NCBI GenBank assembly: GCA_002470515.1
Contig: DKML01000005.1
Coordinates: forward strand, 131,608 to 195,607
Source: Proteobacteria bacterium UBA7415
GTDB lineage: Bacteria; Pseudomonadota; Gammaproteobacteria; Arenicellales; Arenicellaceae
Direction of reading: 5' to 3'
Length of the DNA stretch: 64,000 nucleotides
In this document: positions 9,553 through 17,218 of the stretch, in pieces
Position numbering within the stretch: the stretch's first letter is position 1
Layout: the number at the start of each line of letters is the position of its first letter
Program-made: the position numbers and the translations under genes
The notes under the pieces: model-generated
What the model was told of the DNA's origin: nothing
The model's input: only the letters and a program-made list of their open reading frames with translations
The model's database searches: none

Positions 9553-9615
9553 GCACAAAGACACTTTTCAGGCGCGATGAGCTATGTTCAACGCGACTAA
9601 CGTCACTAATTGGGC

Positions 9616-10302
9616 TCAGGAAGCTCCCCACAACTGCTTTACGCGTTGGTCACGCCCACAGCCATTACGATAGTACTTGTATTTCCACGGGCTCTTTTTG
9701 TAGTAGTCTTGATGATATTCTTCGGCCAAATAGAACGGTTTCGCAGCCAGTACTTCGGTAACGATGTCTTCGACAAAGGGTTTATCGGCATTCAGAGCAT
9801 CGATAGACGCGTTTATTACATCTAATTCAGCCTGACTGGAATAAAAAATGGCGGATTTATATGAACTTCCTTTATCGCAGAACTGACCGTAAGCATCCGT
9901 TGGATCTATATGCCTCCAGAAATACTCAACCAATTCAGCGTAGCTCACAACACTAGGATCATAGTCCACTTTAACTGCTTCGAAATGGCCTGTTTCGGTA
10001 CGAGAAACAGTTTTATAGCTGGCGGTTTCTTTGCTGCCACCTGTATAGCCAGAAACGACATCTGAAACGCCATTGAGTTTCTCGAAATCGGCTTCGATGC
10101 ACCAAAAGCATCCGCCGGCGAATAGAGCAGATGCTGAGTAAACTGGTGATGTTGCACCTGGAATTGGATCAGCAATGACGGTGTTAGGCTCAGTGGTATC
10201 AGCACTTTCTTTATCAGTCTCTGACGATTGAGTAAAGGAGAGGGCGGCGGTGAACGCAAATAGCGCGAATGAAAGACTGAGTACGTGTGTGCGATTCTTC
10301 AT
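9616..10302 (-). CDS. msrA: Exported MsrA methionine sulfoxide reductase
   Basis: Peptide methionine-S-sulfoxide reductase predicted to act outside the cytoplasm. Residues 1-27 form a Sec signal peptide (basic MKNR start, hydrophobic core to about residue 22), followed by a polar linker to about residue 55. The catalytic motif is GGCFWCIEADFE, and the conserved YHQDYYKK and C-terminal GCGRDQRVKQLWG (likely resolving Cys) are present. GGATA just before the ATG acts as ribosome-binding site. A second, unexported-looking msrA diverges from it 160 bp away; no msrB is present nearby. The exact cleavage site is uncertain. Confidence 0.92.
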   Translation of the reverse strand: MKNRTHVLSLSFALFAFTAALSFTQSSETDKESADTTEPNTVIADPIPGATSPVYSASALFAGGCFWCIEADFEKLNGVSDVVSGYTGGSKETASYKTVSRTETGHFEAVKVDYDPSVVSYAELVEYFWRHIDPTDAYGQFCDKGSSYKSAIFYSSQAELDVINASIDALNADKPFVEDIVTEVLAAKPFYLAEEYHQDYYKKSPWKYKYYRNGCGRDQRVKQLWGAS

Positions 10303-10462
10303 GATTATCCTGATAAACTTACTGAAATGATTTCGGGGTTGCTGCGGTCTTCAAACGGGCTGTATTTAGAGCCTGAATCCAATTGCAATACTTAGAATAA
10401 TGACACTAACTTCGAAACTTTGTGTAAACATAACCTAGCTCTATTTACCAACCTGTATTCAT

Positions 10463-11116
10463 ATGACCGCACCGATGCAAGAAATATTACTTCCAACCAA
10501 CAAAAAGCAACTTTTTGGTTCTATTAGCGCCTTAGTGCCTAGCGATGCCCATTTTGTTAATGGTCGACCAATCATTGCGCCATACGCCGATGAATCAGAC
10601 TCTGAACTAGATCTTGAGGAAGCGGTACTCGGTCTGGGCTGTTTTTGGGGAGCAGAGCGCAAGTTTTGGAATGTTGACGGAGTTTATTCAACTGCGGTTG
10701 GGTACGCGGCAGGCGCCACGCCAAACCCCACTTATCAGCAGGTATGTTCAGGAGCAACGGGTCATGCAGAAGTTGTATTGATTGTCTTTGACCGTAATAA
10801 GGTCAGTTTTGAAGAGCTCCTCAAGGTGTTTTTTGAGTCGCATAACCCTACACAGGGAATGCGGCAGGGCAATGATATCGGTAGCCAGTATCGTAGCGGA
10901 ATATATTGTGTAACAGAGCAGCAACTGCAAACGGCCCGAAAAGTGTCCGAGTCTTATCAAGCTGAGTTAAAGAAAAGTGGTTATCCTGCTGTAACCACTG
11001 AATCGAAGATGATTAAAAAATTTTATTACGCCGAAGAATATCATCAGCAATACTTAGCTAAAAATCCGGCTGGGTATTGTGGGATTGGAGGCACTGGCGT
11101 GACGTGTGCCATTTGA
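10463..11116 (+). CDS. msrA: Cytoplasmic MsrA methionine sulfoxide reductase
   Basis: Second peptide methionine-S-sulfoxide reductase, 217 residues, with no signal peptide and so probably cytosolic. The catalytic Cys is in GLGCFWGAERKFW near residue 58, with GYAAGATPNPTYQQVCSG, the substrate-site segment FFESHNPTQGMRQGND, and YYAEEYHQQYLAKNP. The C-terminus GYCGIGGTGVTC supplies candidate resolving cysteines, as in the E. coli-type enzyme. It has about 50 residues ahead of the catalytic motif, also typical of the longer E. coli MsrA. It is divergent from the exported MsrA, and the two differ enough to be distinct subfamilies rather than a recent duplication. Confidence 0.93.
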   Translation: MTAPMQEILLPTNKKQLFGSISALVPSDAHFVNGRPIIAPYADESDSELDLEEAVLGLGCFWGAERKFWNVDGVYSTAVGYAAGATPNPTYQQVCSGATGHAEVVLIVFDRNKVSFEELLKVFFESHNPTQGMRQGNDIGSQYRSGIYCVTEQQLQTARKVSESYQAELKKSGYPAVTTESKMIKKFYYAEEYHQQYLAKNPAGYCGIGGTGVTCAI

Positions 11117-11499
11117 TCAATCAACTCGATTGATCAAGTAAGTAACCGAGTAGTGTCAGAGATATCATTCGAAATCAAAGCGTTTCACCCGATTATTCGT
11201 CTAGGTTACTTTAGATATTTCGCATAGCTTAGTTGTATCCATAATTTGCGGCAGAACAGCGGGTTTCTGTTGTTATTCAAGCGTTCGAGTGTTTTATTGG
11301 TTTATCCCCCACAAGAGGGCTATTACATAATGAAAACCATACTAAGTAGTTCTGTCTCAATTGAGATATATCGCTTAATCATGAACTCCAGTTCCAACAC
11401 ACCTTTGGGAATCCGAGCTGCTCGCTGCGGGCGATCTAAATCTAGGAAGGAGCGTAAAAGCGGACTGCGTTTTTATGGTGTGGTGGCATAACGTTATGT
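11117..11499. other. Gap after msrA with no convincing gene
   Basis: This 383-base stretch holds an 81-codon frame (11246-11491, plus strand) with no recognisable domain, no clear ribosome-binding site and a patchy basic composition. I read it as non-coding or as part of the decayed locus that follows. The first 30 bases after the msrA stop contain TTGATCAATCAA-like palindromic sequence but no T-run terminator. Confidence 0.4.
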
Positions 11500-12018
11500 G
11501 TGTTAGTTCACTTAGCCTTGGGCTATTGGCAATATTCCTATTTTAGAGCCGCGCAGTTCGATGAACGTATTTCGGGCTTAATAGTTGCAGTTGATCAAGC
11601 GGTTAAAACAGAGGGCTTGATGTTAAGCCAACTCGAGAGCGTTGATCGCTTCAATGATTATTTGGCGCAAAATCAAGGTCTTGAAAGAGTTTATCGGTTT
11701 GATAAAGTCGATCGTTTCGGCGGAGACTCTAAGCTAGACGCTCCTGCGGATACCTATGGGTAGCACAAGCTTATGATCGAATCGCCGGCGTTACGGCAAG
11801 CTTTCAGGCGAATGAGTTAAGGGGTATCTCTTAAGGATGATGGAATGGGTTTTAAGGTCTCTAAGCTCACCACTGAAGACGGCCGCTTGGGTGTGATCGG
11901 CTTAAAAGATCGAATAGAGAGTTTGCGCGGAGAATTCAAATTCAACAGTGTGCTTGGTATAGGAACAGCGCTTAAGCTATTGATTATCTTACCTGAGCTA
12001 AAGCAAGGGGACGTCTAA
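11500..12018 (+). pseudogene. Remnant of a sensor histidine kinase
   Basis: The 3' part is recognisable: from 11821 the frame encodes VSLKDDGMGF, then LGVIGLKDRIESLRGEF and GIGTALKLLIILP, ending at TAA 12016-12018. These match the ATPase G-boxes of NarX/LiaS-type kinases (DDGxGF, GLxGmxxRv, GTxlxixlP). A stop at 11818-11820 cuts it off upstream and no H-box or N-box can be found in any frame. An 87-codon frame at 11500-11763, opening with a hydrophobic stretch and polar helix, may be the decayed sensor portion. A NarL-type regulator gene follows, the usual partner. The upstream boundary is approximate. Confidence 0.6.
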
Positions 12019-12278
12019 TAAAGCATTTATTTGGTGGTGCAAATCACTGGATAAATGGTCATAATTGAGCGCATTATATTTGTTTGCTGGGTAGCTTTTA
12101 TTTGGGGACGATTTATATGGCAATGAGAGGCATATAAATCGTTTAAAAGCATCTACGCAGGCGACCAAGGCTTATAATGAGCCTGTAATAATTTTTGGGG
12201 ATAAGTTGGGATAGCAGTAGGGTGCCTCTTAAAATTGTTCTTTTGTAAAGTTTGCTATCACAAACAGCGACTTTGAAC

Positions 12279-12914
12279 ATGTCGGAATTAATCAAGACTA
12301 TTGTAGTTGATGACCACTCTTTGTTTCGCGAGTGCGTGGTTCGCTCGCTCCTTGAGAGCGGATGTTTTGACGTGGTTGCTCAATCAGACAGCCACGTAGA
12401 CGCATTAGAGAAAGTTGCGAGACATACGCCGGATATTGTTCTGCTTGACATCAGTCTACCGGGTGGCGGAATTGGGACAGCGAAGGAAATTGCAGAGCGT
12501 GTGCCGGACACAAAGGTGATTATGCTTACTGTCTCTGAAGCCGAGGATGATGTCCAAGATGCTTTGTTAGCGTACGCCAAGGCTTATGTTTTGAAAGGCA
12601 TTCCATCGGGAGAGTTAGTGCCTATCTTGCAAAAAATCAACTCCGGTGAGTCCTACATACCACCGAATTTGGCAGTAGGCTTGCTTAAACGTAGCCAGCA
12701 AGACGCCTATGCCTTTGATTTAAATCGTCGAGAAAAGCAGATTTTGGAAAAACTCGCGGACGGGCTGAGCAATCGTGTGATAGCTGAAACTATTCACCTG
12801 AGTGAAAAAACAGTCAAACTCTATATGACCCAAATAATGCACAAGCTGCATGTAAGCAATCGAGCTCAAGCCGCGTTGAAAGCACAAGAGATGTCGCGAG
12901 ACGAAAATAAATAG
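12279..12914 (+). CDS. NarL/FixJ-family response regulator
   Basis: Two-component response regulator of 211 residues. The receiver domain has acidic pair D11/D12, phospho-acceptor D57 in LLDISLPGGG, Thr in MLTVSE and Lys in YVLKGI. A LuxR-type helix-turn-helix output domain follows from about residue 148 (LNRREKQILEKLADGLSNRVIAE, LSEKTVKLYMTQIMHKL). I start at ATG 12279, which begins directly at the receiver domain, rather than TTG 12252. The kinase expected upstream is a remnant (11500-12018), so the protein is either orphaned, activated by another kinase, or on its way to loss. All receiver key residues are intact. Confidence 0.88.
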   Translation: MSELIKTIVVDDHSLFRECVVRSLLESGCFDVVAQSDSHVDALEKVARHTPDIVLLDISLPGGGIGTAKEIAERVPDTKVIMLTVSEAEDDVQDALLAYAKAYVLKGIPSGELVPILQKINSGESYIPPNLAVGLLKRSQQDAYAFDLNRREKQILEKLADGLSNRVIAETIHLSEKTVKLYMTQIMHKLHVSNRAQAALKAQEMSRDENK

Positions 12915-13243
12915 GTACTGAATTCAGTAGCCTTAAAAACATTAAGGCCGTACTAAATAGTCTGTAAGATTGTTTTCGCTATTAAATTAAAATTGTATAT
13001 CCATACGACTTTTGCTTTCTAAGTCAGACTTTGGTCTTAGATATTCATTACATTGGCTCCTTCACAAAGAGATTGAATGTGGGTGAAGTAGTGTCAATGG
13101 TTAGGTAGGCCGTAGGATGGCTCAAAAAAACGCTTAGACCTGGTAGGGTTGAGAAGCAAAGCGTGTTTTTGAGAGCCGTTCCGATCCTTTATCGCTGTAC
13201 ATATTTTAAACGTCTCACAATATGCGCAGATGCCTGAACGATG

Positions 13244-13279
13244 TCTACTCTCTTATCTACTCTCTTATCTACTCTCTTA
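13244..13279. repeat. Tandem repeat, 12-bp unit, 3 copies
   Basis: Three perfect adjacent copies of TCTACTCTCTTA fill 13244-13279. It is 110 bp from the larger 11-bp array and shares no sequence with it. Nothing here suggests a coding or mobile origin. Confidence 0.9.
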
Positions 13280-13388
13280 AGAAGTTAAGCCATATTTTTT
13301 CGACGCCTTTTTTTAAGCTTAGGCATTATGGCTGAATTAGAGTGGCGGTTTTTTTAAACTACGTTCTGAGCAGTGCTACTTGCTTGCT

Positions 13389-13498
13389 GATAGTTAGTTG
13401 ATAGTTAGTTGATAGTTAGTTGATAGTTAGTTGATAGTTAGTTGATAGTTAGTTGATAGTTAGTTGATAGTTAGTTGATAGTTAGTTGATGGTTAGCC
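13389..13498. repeat. Tandem repeat, 11-bp unit, 9 perfect copies plus 1 degenerate
   Basis: Nine perfect head-to-tail copies of GATAGTTAGTT run from 13389 to 13487, followed by a diverged tenth (GATGGTTAGCC, 13488-13498). The unit is not a multiple of three and the array lies outside genes. The perfect copies imply recent expansion or active homogenisation by slippage, with decay at one edge. The periodicity is one helical turn. Confidence 0.95.
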
Positions 13499-13648
13499 GA
13501 TAACTATAAAGGTCTTTTTCTAGGGCTTTATCCACATTGATATTCTAATGATTGATCTGGTTTTCCGAAACCAAGCCGGGGTGGGGGCTGTCCAAAAGAT
13601 GTCGACTAACTGTTTGCCTCTGTTCCTGCTCAGCTCAGCATGGTTGAA

Positions 13649-14698
13649 TCAACTCAGTTGAAAAAAATCTTTTAAGGGTGTCATGTCGTAGTGAGCAAGC
13701 AGTTCGACCATTTGTTGAGCTGCGCCACGAGCATTGATCGCGATTAGCGTGGGACGATCCATTGAGTTAATAAAATCAGCCGTAACTGGAAGCTTCGCAA
13801 CCATAACCTCTTTTCCTCGCTTACATCTGTCGACCAACTTCGGGTTTATGTCATAAAATTTACTAACGCCAATACCGTATTTCTCTAGATTGTCGTGTAG
13901 CTTTAGTCCAGTAGGCCCTGCGCCCCAAATGGCTACCGTTTTGACTTTACTTTGCTTTAGGTGATTCGCTAAGTAAAATGCCTTACATTCTAAAAAGGCA
14001 TTCCGGTCGTAGCGTTGATCGTTACGTGACAAGCGGTTTGAGTGGTCTCTCCAGCGAAGTAGTGGCTCACTATCAGGCTTCCCAAAGATTGCACCCTGAG
14101 CGTGAGCGCGCAGAATTAAGTCGTAGTCTTCAGGCCACGCTGAGTCAGAATAACCTCCCATTGATCTGATCAAAGACGTACTCATGAAAAATGTAGGGTG
14201 GGCAAGGCTACATTCAACGAACATCTGTTGTTCAATTTGTTGAGGGCGTCGCTGAGTATTGAGCCAAGTTTGATAGTGATTGAAACCGTCACCAACAGTA
14301 TCATCGTCTTTAAATATTTCAACCACTGCCCCAACAATGTCCACGTCAGGATGAGAGCAGTAGTAATCTAGCTGTGTACGAAGTCTATTAGGTTCAGACA
14401 GGTCGTCAGAGTCCATGCGGGCAATCAACGGGTAATTGGCCGCAGAGATGCCTGCATTTAGAGCGTGCACAATGCCAGGCCTAATTCCCAGTGTTTGTGA
14501 ATGGATAATCCTAAGACGCTCATCAGCAGGCAGTTCAGAAACGGCTGTGTCGGTCGAATGGTCGTCCACTAGAATCAGTTCAAGTTGTACATTCTTTTGA
14601 TCAAGAATGCTCTGTACAGCGGTACCTAAGTAAACCCCACCATTGTGGACCGGCATGATGACGCTGATGGGGGTATTGGGAACTCTGACTTCGTCCAT
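13649..14698 (-). CDS. Family 2 glycosyltransferase with C-terminal nucleotide-binding-like domain
   Basis: Predicted inverting glycosyltransferase, 349 residues, cytosolic. The GT-A domain spans about residues 10-240: ISVIMPVHNGGVYLGTAVQS, the nucleotide-sugar site LELILVDDHSTD, and the metal-binding DSD motif in LIARMDSDDLSEPNRL. After about residue 250 a separate segment reads VKTVAIWGAGPTGLKL, a glycine-rich Rossmann-like start, followed by FYDINP and TLIAINARGAA. Such a tail is not part of the basic GT2 fold. It lies 56 bp downstream of arsS on the same strand. The sugar donor and acceptor cannot be told from sequence. Confidence 0.82.
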   Translation of the reverse strand: MDEVRVPNTPISVIMPVHNGGVYLGTAVQSILDQKNVQLELILVDDHSTDTAVSELPADERLRIIHSQTLGIRPGIVHALNAGISAANYPLIARMDSDDLSEPNRLRTQLDYYCSHPDVDIVGAVVEIFKDDDTVGDGFNHYQTWLNTQRRPQQIEQQMFVECSLAHPTFFMSTSLIRSMGGYSDSAWPEDYDLILRAHAQGAIFGKPDSEPLLRWRDHSNRLSRNDQRYDRNAFLECKAFYLANHLKQSKVKTVAIWGAGPTGLKLHDNLEKYGIGVSKFYDINPKLVDRCKRGKEVMVAKLPVTADFINSMDRPTLIAINARGAAQQMVELLAHYDMTPLKDFFQLS

Positions 14699-14754
14699 GC
14701 TTGTTAAGGTGCTCGACTTAACTACAAATTACTAAAGTAAAACTCAAATTGGTT

Positions 14755-15795
14755 CTACGCTAATTCTCCAGAACAACTACTTCCGGCTCCTGCGGTGCAT
14801 CCGAAACAATGGCGTTCGGTTGCAATGTCCTTTCCTTCAAGCCCCTGAGGGTTTAAATCCCAGAGATGGCGATTTTTGCCTCCACCTAGCGGCAGTTCTA
14901 ACATCTGGTTGAAGTCGCAATCATAAACTCGACCTTCCCAGTCTATATTGATTAAATGGCGGCACATAAGCGCAGACACCGTGCCTGCGTTAAAATTGTC
15001 TACCAGTAATTGTTGGTAGTCTTCGAGCTGGCCATCGCGCCGTAACGAATGCGCAAAGCGGTTGACAGGTAGATTAGTGATGGCTAACAGGCTGGAGAAT
15101 GTAATACCAAACTCGCGCCCGAGCATTTCACGGTAGTCCTGCTCCAAACTAGCTTGCGGGGGCGGCAAGAATGCGCCTCCGGGGTTATAGACCAAATCGA
15201 GACTTAACTCTGGATTTGTTCCATAGCCAAGCTCATTAAGTAACTGCAGACCCTTAATGCTTTTATCAAAGACGCCTTTACCTCGTTGTGCGTCAACATT
15301 GTCTTGTGTGTAACAAGGCAGTGAACAGACTAAGCGAATTTTTCGGTCAGCATAAAAATCGGCAAGGTCTTCTTGGCCTGATTCAAACAGAACAGTTATG
15401 TTGCAGCGGGAGGTGATTTCTATTCCACGTGCAATCAACGCATCACAAAATTGACGAAAATGAGGGTTAAGTTCGGGCGCGCCGCCCGTGAGATCAGCCT
15501 TTTTAATTGCACTGTCGTCCACCCAACTCAATATTTTCTGCATGCAGTCCCATGTCATAATCTCGGTCCGCTTAGGACCCGCATCTACGTGGCAATGATG
15601 GCACGCTAGGTTACAGAGCTTGCCTAAGTTCATTTGCAGTTCGTTAGGTTTCGCGCGCTTTAATATAATGCTGTGCGCTTCCAACTGCTCAGTAAACAGT
15701 GGTCCGCAATCGGGAATATCTCCGGTGCTTCTGGGTGAGCCACTTTTGGCGTTCTTGGAAACCTTAGTTTCAACAGGTATTGGAATTGCTTGCAT
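14755..15795 (-). CDS. arsS: ArsS-type radical SAM protein
   Basis: Radical SAM enzyme of the ArsS family, associated with arsenosugar biosynthesis in which a 5'-deoxyadenosyl group is joined to methylated arsenic. The 346-residue protein carries the CxxxCxxC cluster motif in NLGKLCNLACHHCHVDAGP near residue 64, the SAM-site segment DLTGGAPELNPHF, and the family C-terminus with a Cys-rich end (CDFNQMLELPLGG, HCFGCTAGAGSSCSG). The final cysteine region is encoded by ordinary codons and ends at TAG, so there is no sign of selenocysteine here. No arsM methyltransferase is adjacent. The gene is between nth (53 bp upstream) and the glycosyltransferase. Confidence 0.85.
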   Translation of the reverse strand: MQAIPIPVETKVSKNAKSGSPRSTGDIPDCGPLFTEQLEAHSIILKRAKPNELQMNLGKLCNLACHHCHVDAGPKRTEIMTWDCMQKILSWVDDSAIKKADLTGGAPELNPHFRQFCDALIARGIEITSRCNITVLFESGQEDLADFYADRKIRLVCSLPCYTQDNVDAQRGKGVFDKSIKGLQLLNELGYGTNPELSLDLVYNPGGAFLPPPQASLEQDYREMLGREFGITFSSLLAITNLPVNRFAHSLRRDGQLEDYQQLLVDNFNAGTVSALMCRHLINIDWEGRVYDCDFNQMLELPLGGGKNRHLWDLNPQGLEGKDIATERHCFGCTAGAGSSCSGELA

Positions 15796-15848
15796 AGCTA
15801 GATACGAGTGTTAGAACGAGTTTGAAAGCTGTGTTTTAAAGCTAGCGC

Positions 15849-16484
15849 TTACTCAAACTGTTTGTCTTTAAATTCACATAGATCACTGATGATACATGAG
15901 CCACAGCGAGGTTTGCGTGCAATACAGGTATAGCGACCGTGCAATATTAACCAGTGGTGGGCATCAACTAAGAATTCTACTGGAATAAACTTCAATAAAG
16001 CCTTTTCAACTGCGAGTACGGTTTTACCGGGGGCAATCTTGGTGCGATTAGAGACGCGAAAAATATGCGTATCAACGGCCATAGTGGGATGGCCAAATGC
16101 CGTATTGAGTACCACGTTAGCCGTCTTTCGGCCGACACCTGGCAAAGCCTCTAATGCATCGCGATCGTCAGGAACAATGGAGTTATGCTCACGTACTAAA
16201 AGGTCACATGTTGCGATTACGTTCTTCGCCTTACTATTGTATAAGCCAATAGTCTTGATGTACTCGCTTAGGCCGTCGACGCCCAATGCGTAGATGGCTT
16301 CGGGCGTGTTGGCGATCGGGTAGAGCTTTGCAGTCGCTTTGTTTACACCTACGTCGGTTGCCTGCGCAGACAGAATTACAGAAATCAGTAGTTCGAAGTT
16401 GCTGCTATAAGCAAGCTCAGTTTTTGGTTCTGGATTTTCAGCTCGAAACCGTGTGAAAATTTCAGTTCTTTTTAACTTATTCAC
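15849..16484 (-). CDS. nth: Endonuclease III
   Basis: DNA glycosylase/AP lyase that removes oxidised pyrimidines in base excision repair. The 211-residue protein shows the helix-hairpin-helix LEALPGVGRKTANVVLNTAF with the catalytic Lys, the catalytic Asp in VDTHIFRVSNR, and a C-terminal [4Fe-4S] motif C-x6-C-x2-C-x5-C (CIARKPRCGSCIISDLC). Translation begins at GTG 16484, which overlaps the rsxB stop (GTGA), so the two are translationally coupled. Length and motifs match the family exactly. Confidence 0.96.
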   Translation of the reverse strand: MNKLKRTEIFTRFRAENPEPKTELAYSSNFELLISVILSAQATDVGVNKATAKLYPIANTPEAIYALGVDGLSEYIKTIGLYNSKAKNVIATCDLLVREHNSIVPDDRDALEALPGVGRKTANVVLNTAFGHPTMAVDTHIFRVSNRTKIAPGKTVLAVEKALLKFIPVEFLVDAHHWLILHGRYTCIARKPRCGSCIISDLCEFKDKQFE

Positions 16485-17200
16485 TCGTTGTCGCTTGTCT
16501 GTTTGGATTTTACTCGGGCAACGGCGGCGGCAATATCAACTTTAATTTGCTCTGTACCAGAATTATTTTGCAATGAGCGCAGTTTCTTTAGAGAACTTCG
16601 CTGCTGAAGCCGTGTTGCTTCACGAGCTAGTTTAGCTTCGGTATTGACTCGCGCTCGTGTTGCATCCTCAGGCGAATAATCAGGCCACCGCCAATTCAAC
16701 TGTGCCGGTTGATCCAGTTGTTGATCAATCATATCGATGCAGTCAACGGGGCAGGGCTCTAAGCAGAGCTCACACCCGGTACAATCTTTTTCGATCACCG
16801 TGTGCATGCGCTTAGCCATACCGATAATGGCATCGGTAGGGCAGGCTTTAATACACATTACGCAGCCAATACAGCGGTCTTCATCGATTACCGCTATTTG
16901 CTTAGGTCTGTGTTGACCAAATGATGTGTCTAAAGGTTTAGCAGGGGTGCCTAATAGGTTTGCTAGACCCTGAATCGTAATGTCGCCACCAGGAGGGCAC
17001 TGGTTAATGTCGGCATCGCCATTAACAACCGCTTGTGCGTAATCGCGGCACCTAGGATAGCTGCATTGGGTGCATTGTGTTTGAGGTAGCCATTGATCTA
17101 CCGCGTCAACGCGAGACTCTAGTGCGCCTCTTTGACCAATCCCTGGGGTATTTTTTTGATCAGCCCTTGGAGCGTTTTCTTGAAGAGTATCTTGAGGCAT
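16481..17200 (-). CDS. rsxB: RsxB/RnfB-type ferredoxin subunit, solitary
   Basis: Iron-sulfur electron-transfer protein related to subunit B of the Rnf/Rsx complex. The 239-residue protein has the RnfB CxxC-type cluster site (QCTQCSYPRCRDYAQAVVNG ... CPPGG) near residues 40-65, then two [4Fe-4S] ferredoxin motifs (CIGCVMCIKACP and CTGCELCLEPCP). It lacks the N-terminal membrane anchor of standard RnfB, starting with a polar tail. A long charged C-terminal tail rich in R, K and A follows. No rsxA, C, D, G or E genes are near; instead it sits 18 bp after metG and overlaps nth, a placement seen in other proteobacteria. Its partner may be endonuclease III or another cytosolic enzyme, which is inference. 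Confidence 0.85.
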   Translation of the reverse strand: MPQDTLQENAPRADQKNTPGIGQRGALESRVDAVDQWLPQTQCTQCSYPRCRDYAQAVVNGDADINQCPPGGDITIQGLANLLGTPAKPLDTSFGQHRPKQIAVIDEDRCIGCVMCIKACPTDAIIGMAKRMHTVIEKDCTGCELCLEPCPVDCIDMIDQQLDQPAQLNWRWPDYSPEDATRARVNTEAKLAREATRLQQRSSLKKLRSLQNNSGTEQIKVDIAAAVARVKSKQTSDNE

Positions 17201-17218
17201 ATCAAATATCCAAACGGA

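Larger units (their letters stand above)
12915..13648. other. Repeat-rich non-coding gap
   Basis: No gene is supported in these 734 bases between the response regulator and the convergent glycosyltransferase. They contain a 12-bp unit repeated three times (13244-13279) and an 11-bp unit repeated ten times (13389-13498). Short AT-rich runs around 13290-13350 include AGCCATA and TATGGCT arms about 35 bases apart, too distant to call a hairpin with confidence. No terminator was identified. Confidence 0.6.

Noticed and set aside
11500..11763. Possible SURF1-like start (LGYWQ motif) in the 87-codon frame
   Set aside because: The resemblance is limited to a five-residue motif, the rest does not fit SURF1, and no oxidase genes are near.
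13649..14698. The short glycosyltransferase family often linked to this radical SAM group
   Set aside because: The protein is too long and its core motifs match general family 2 transferases; the extra tail is also unlike it.
14755..14820. Selenocysteine codon in the ArsS C-terminus
   Set aside because: The Cys-rich end is read with ordinary codons and ends in TAG with no in-frame TGA.
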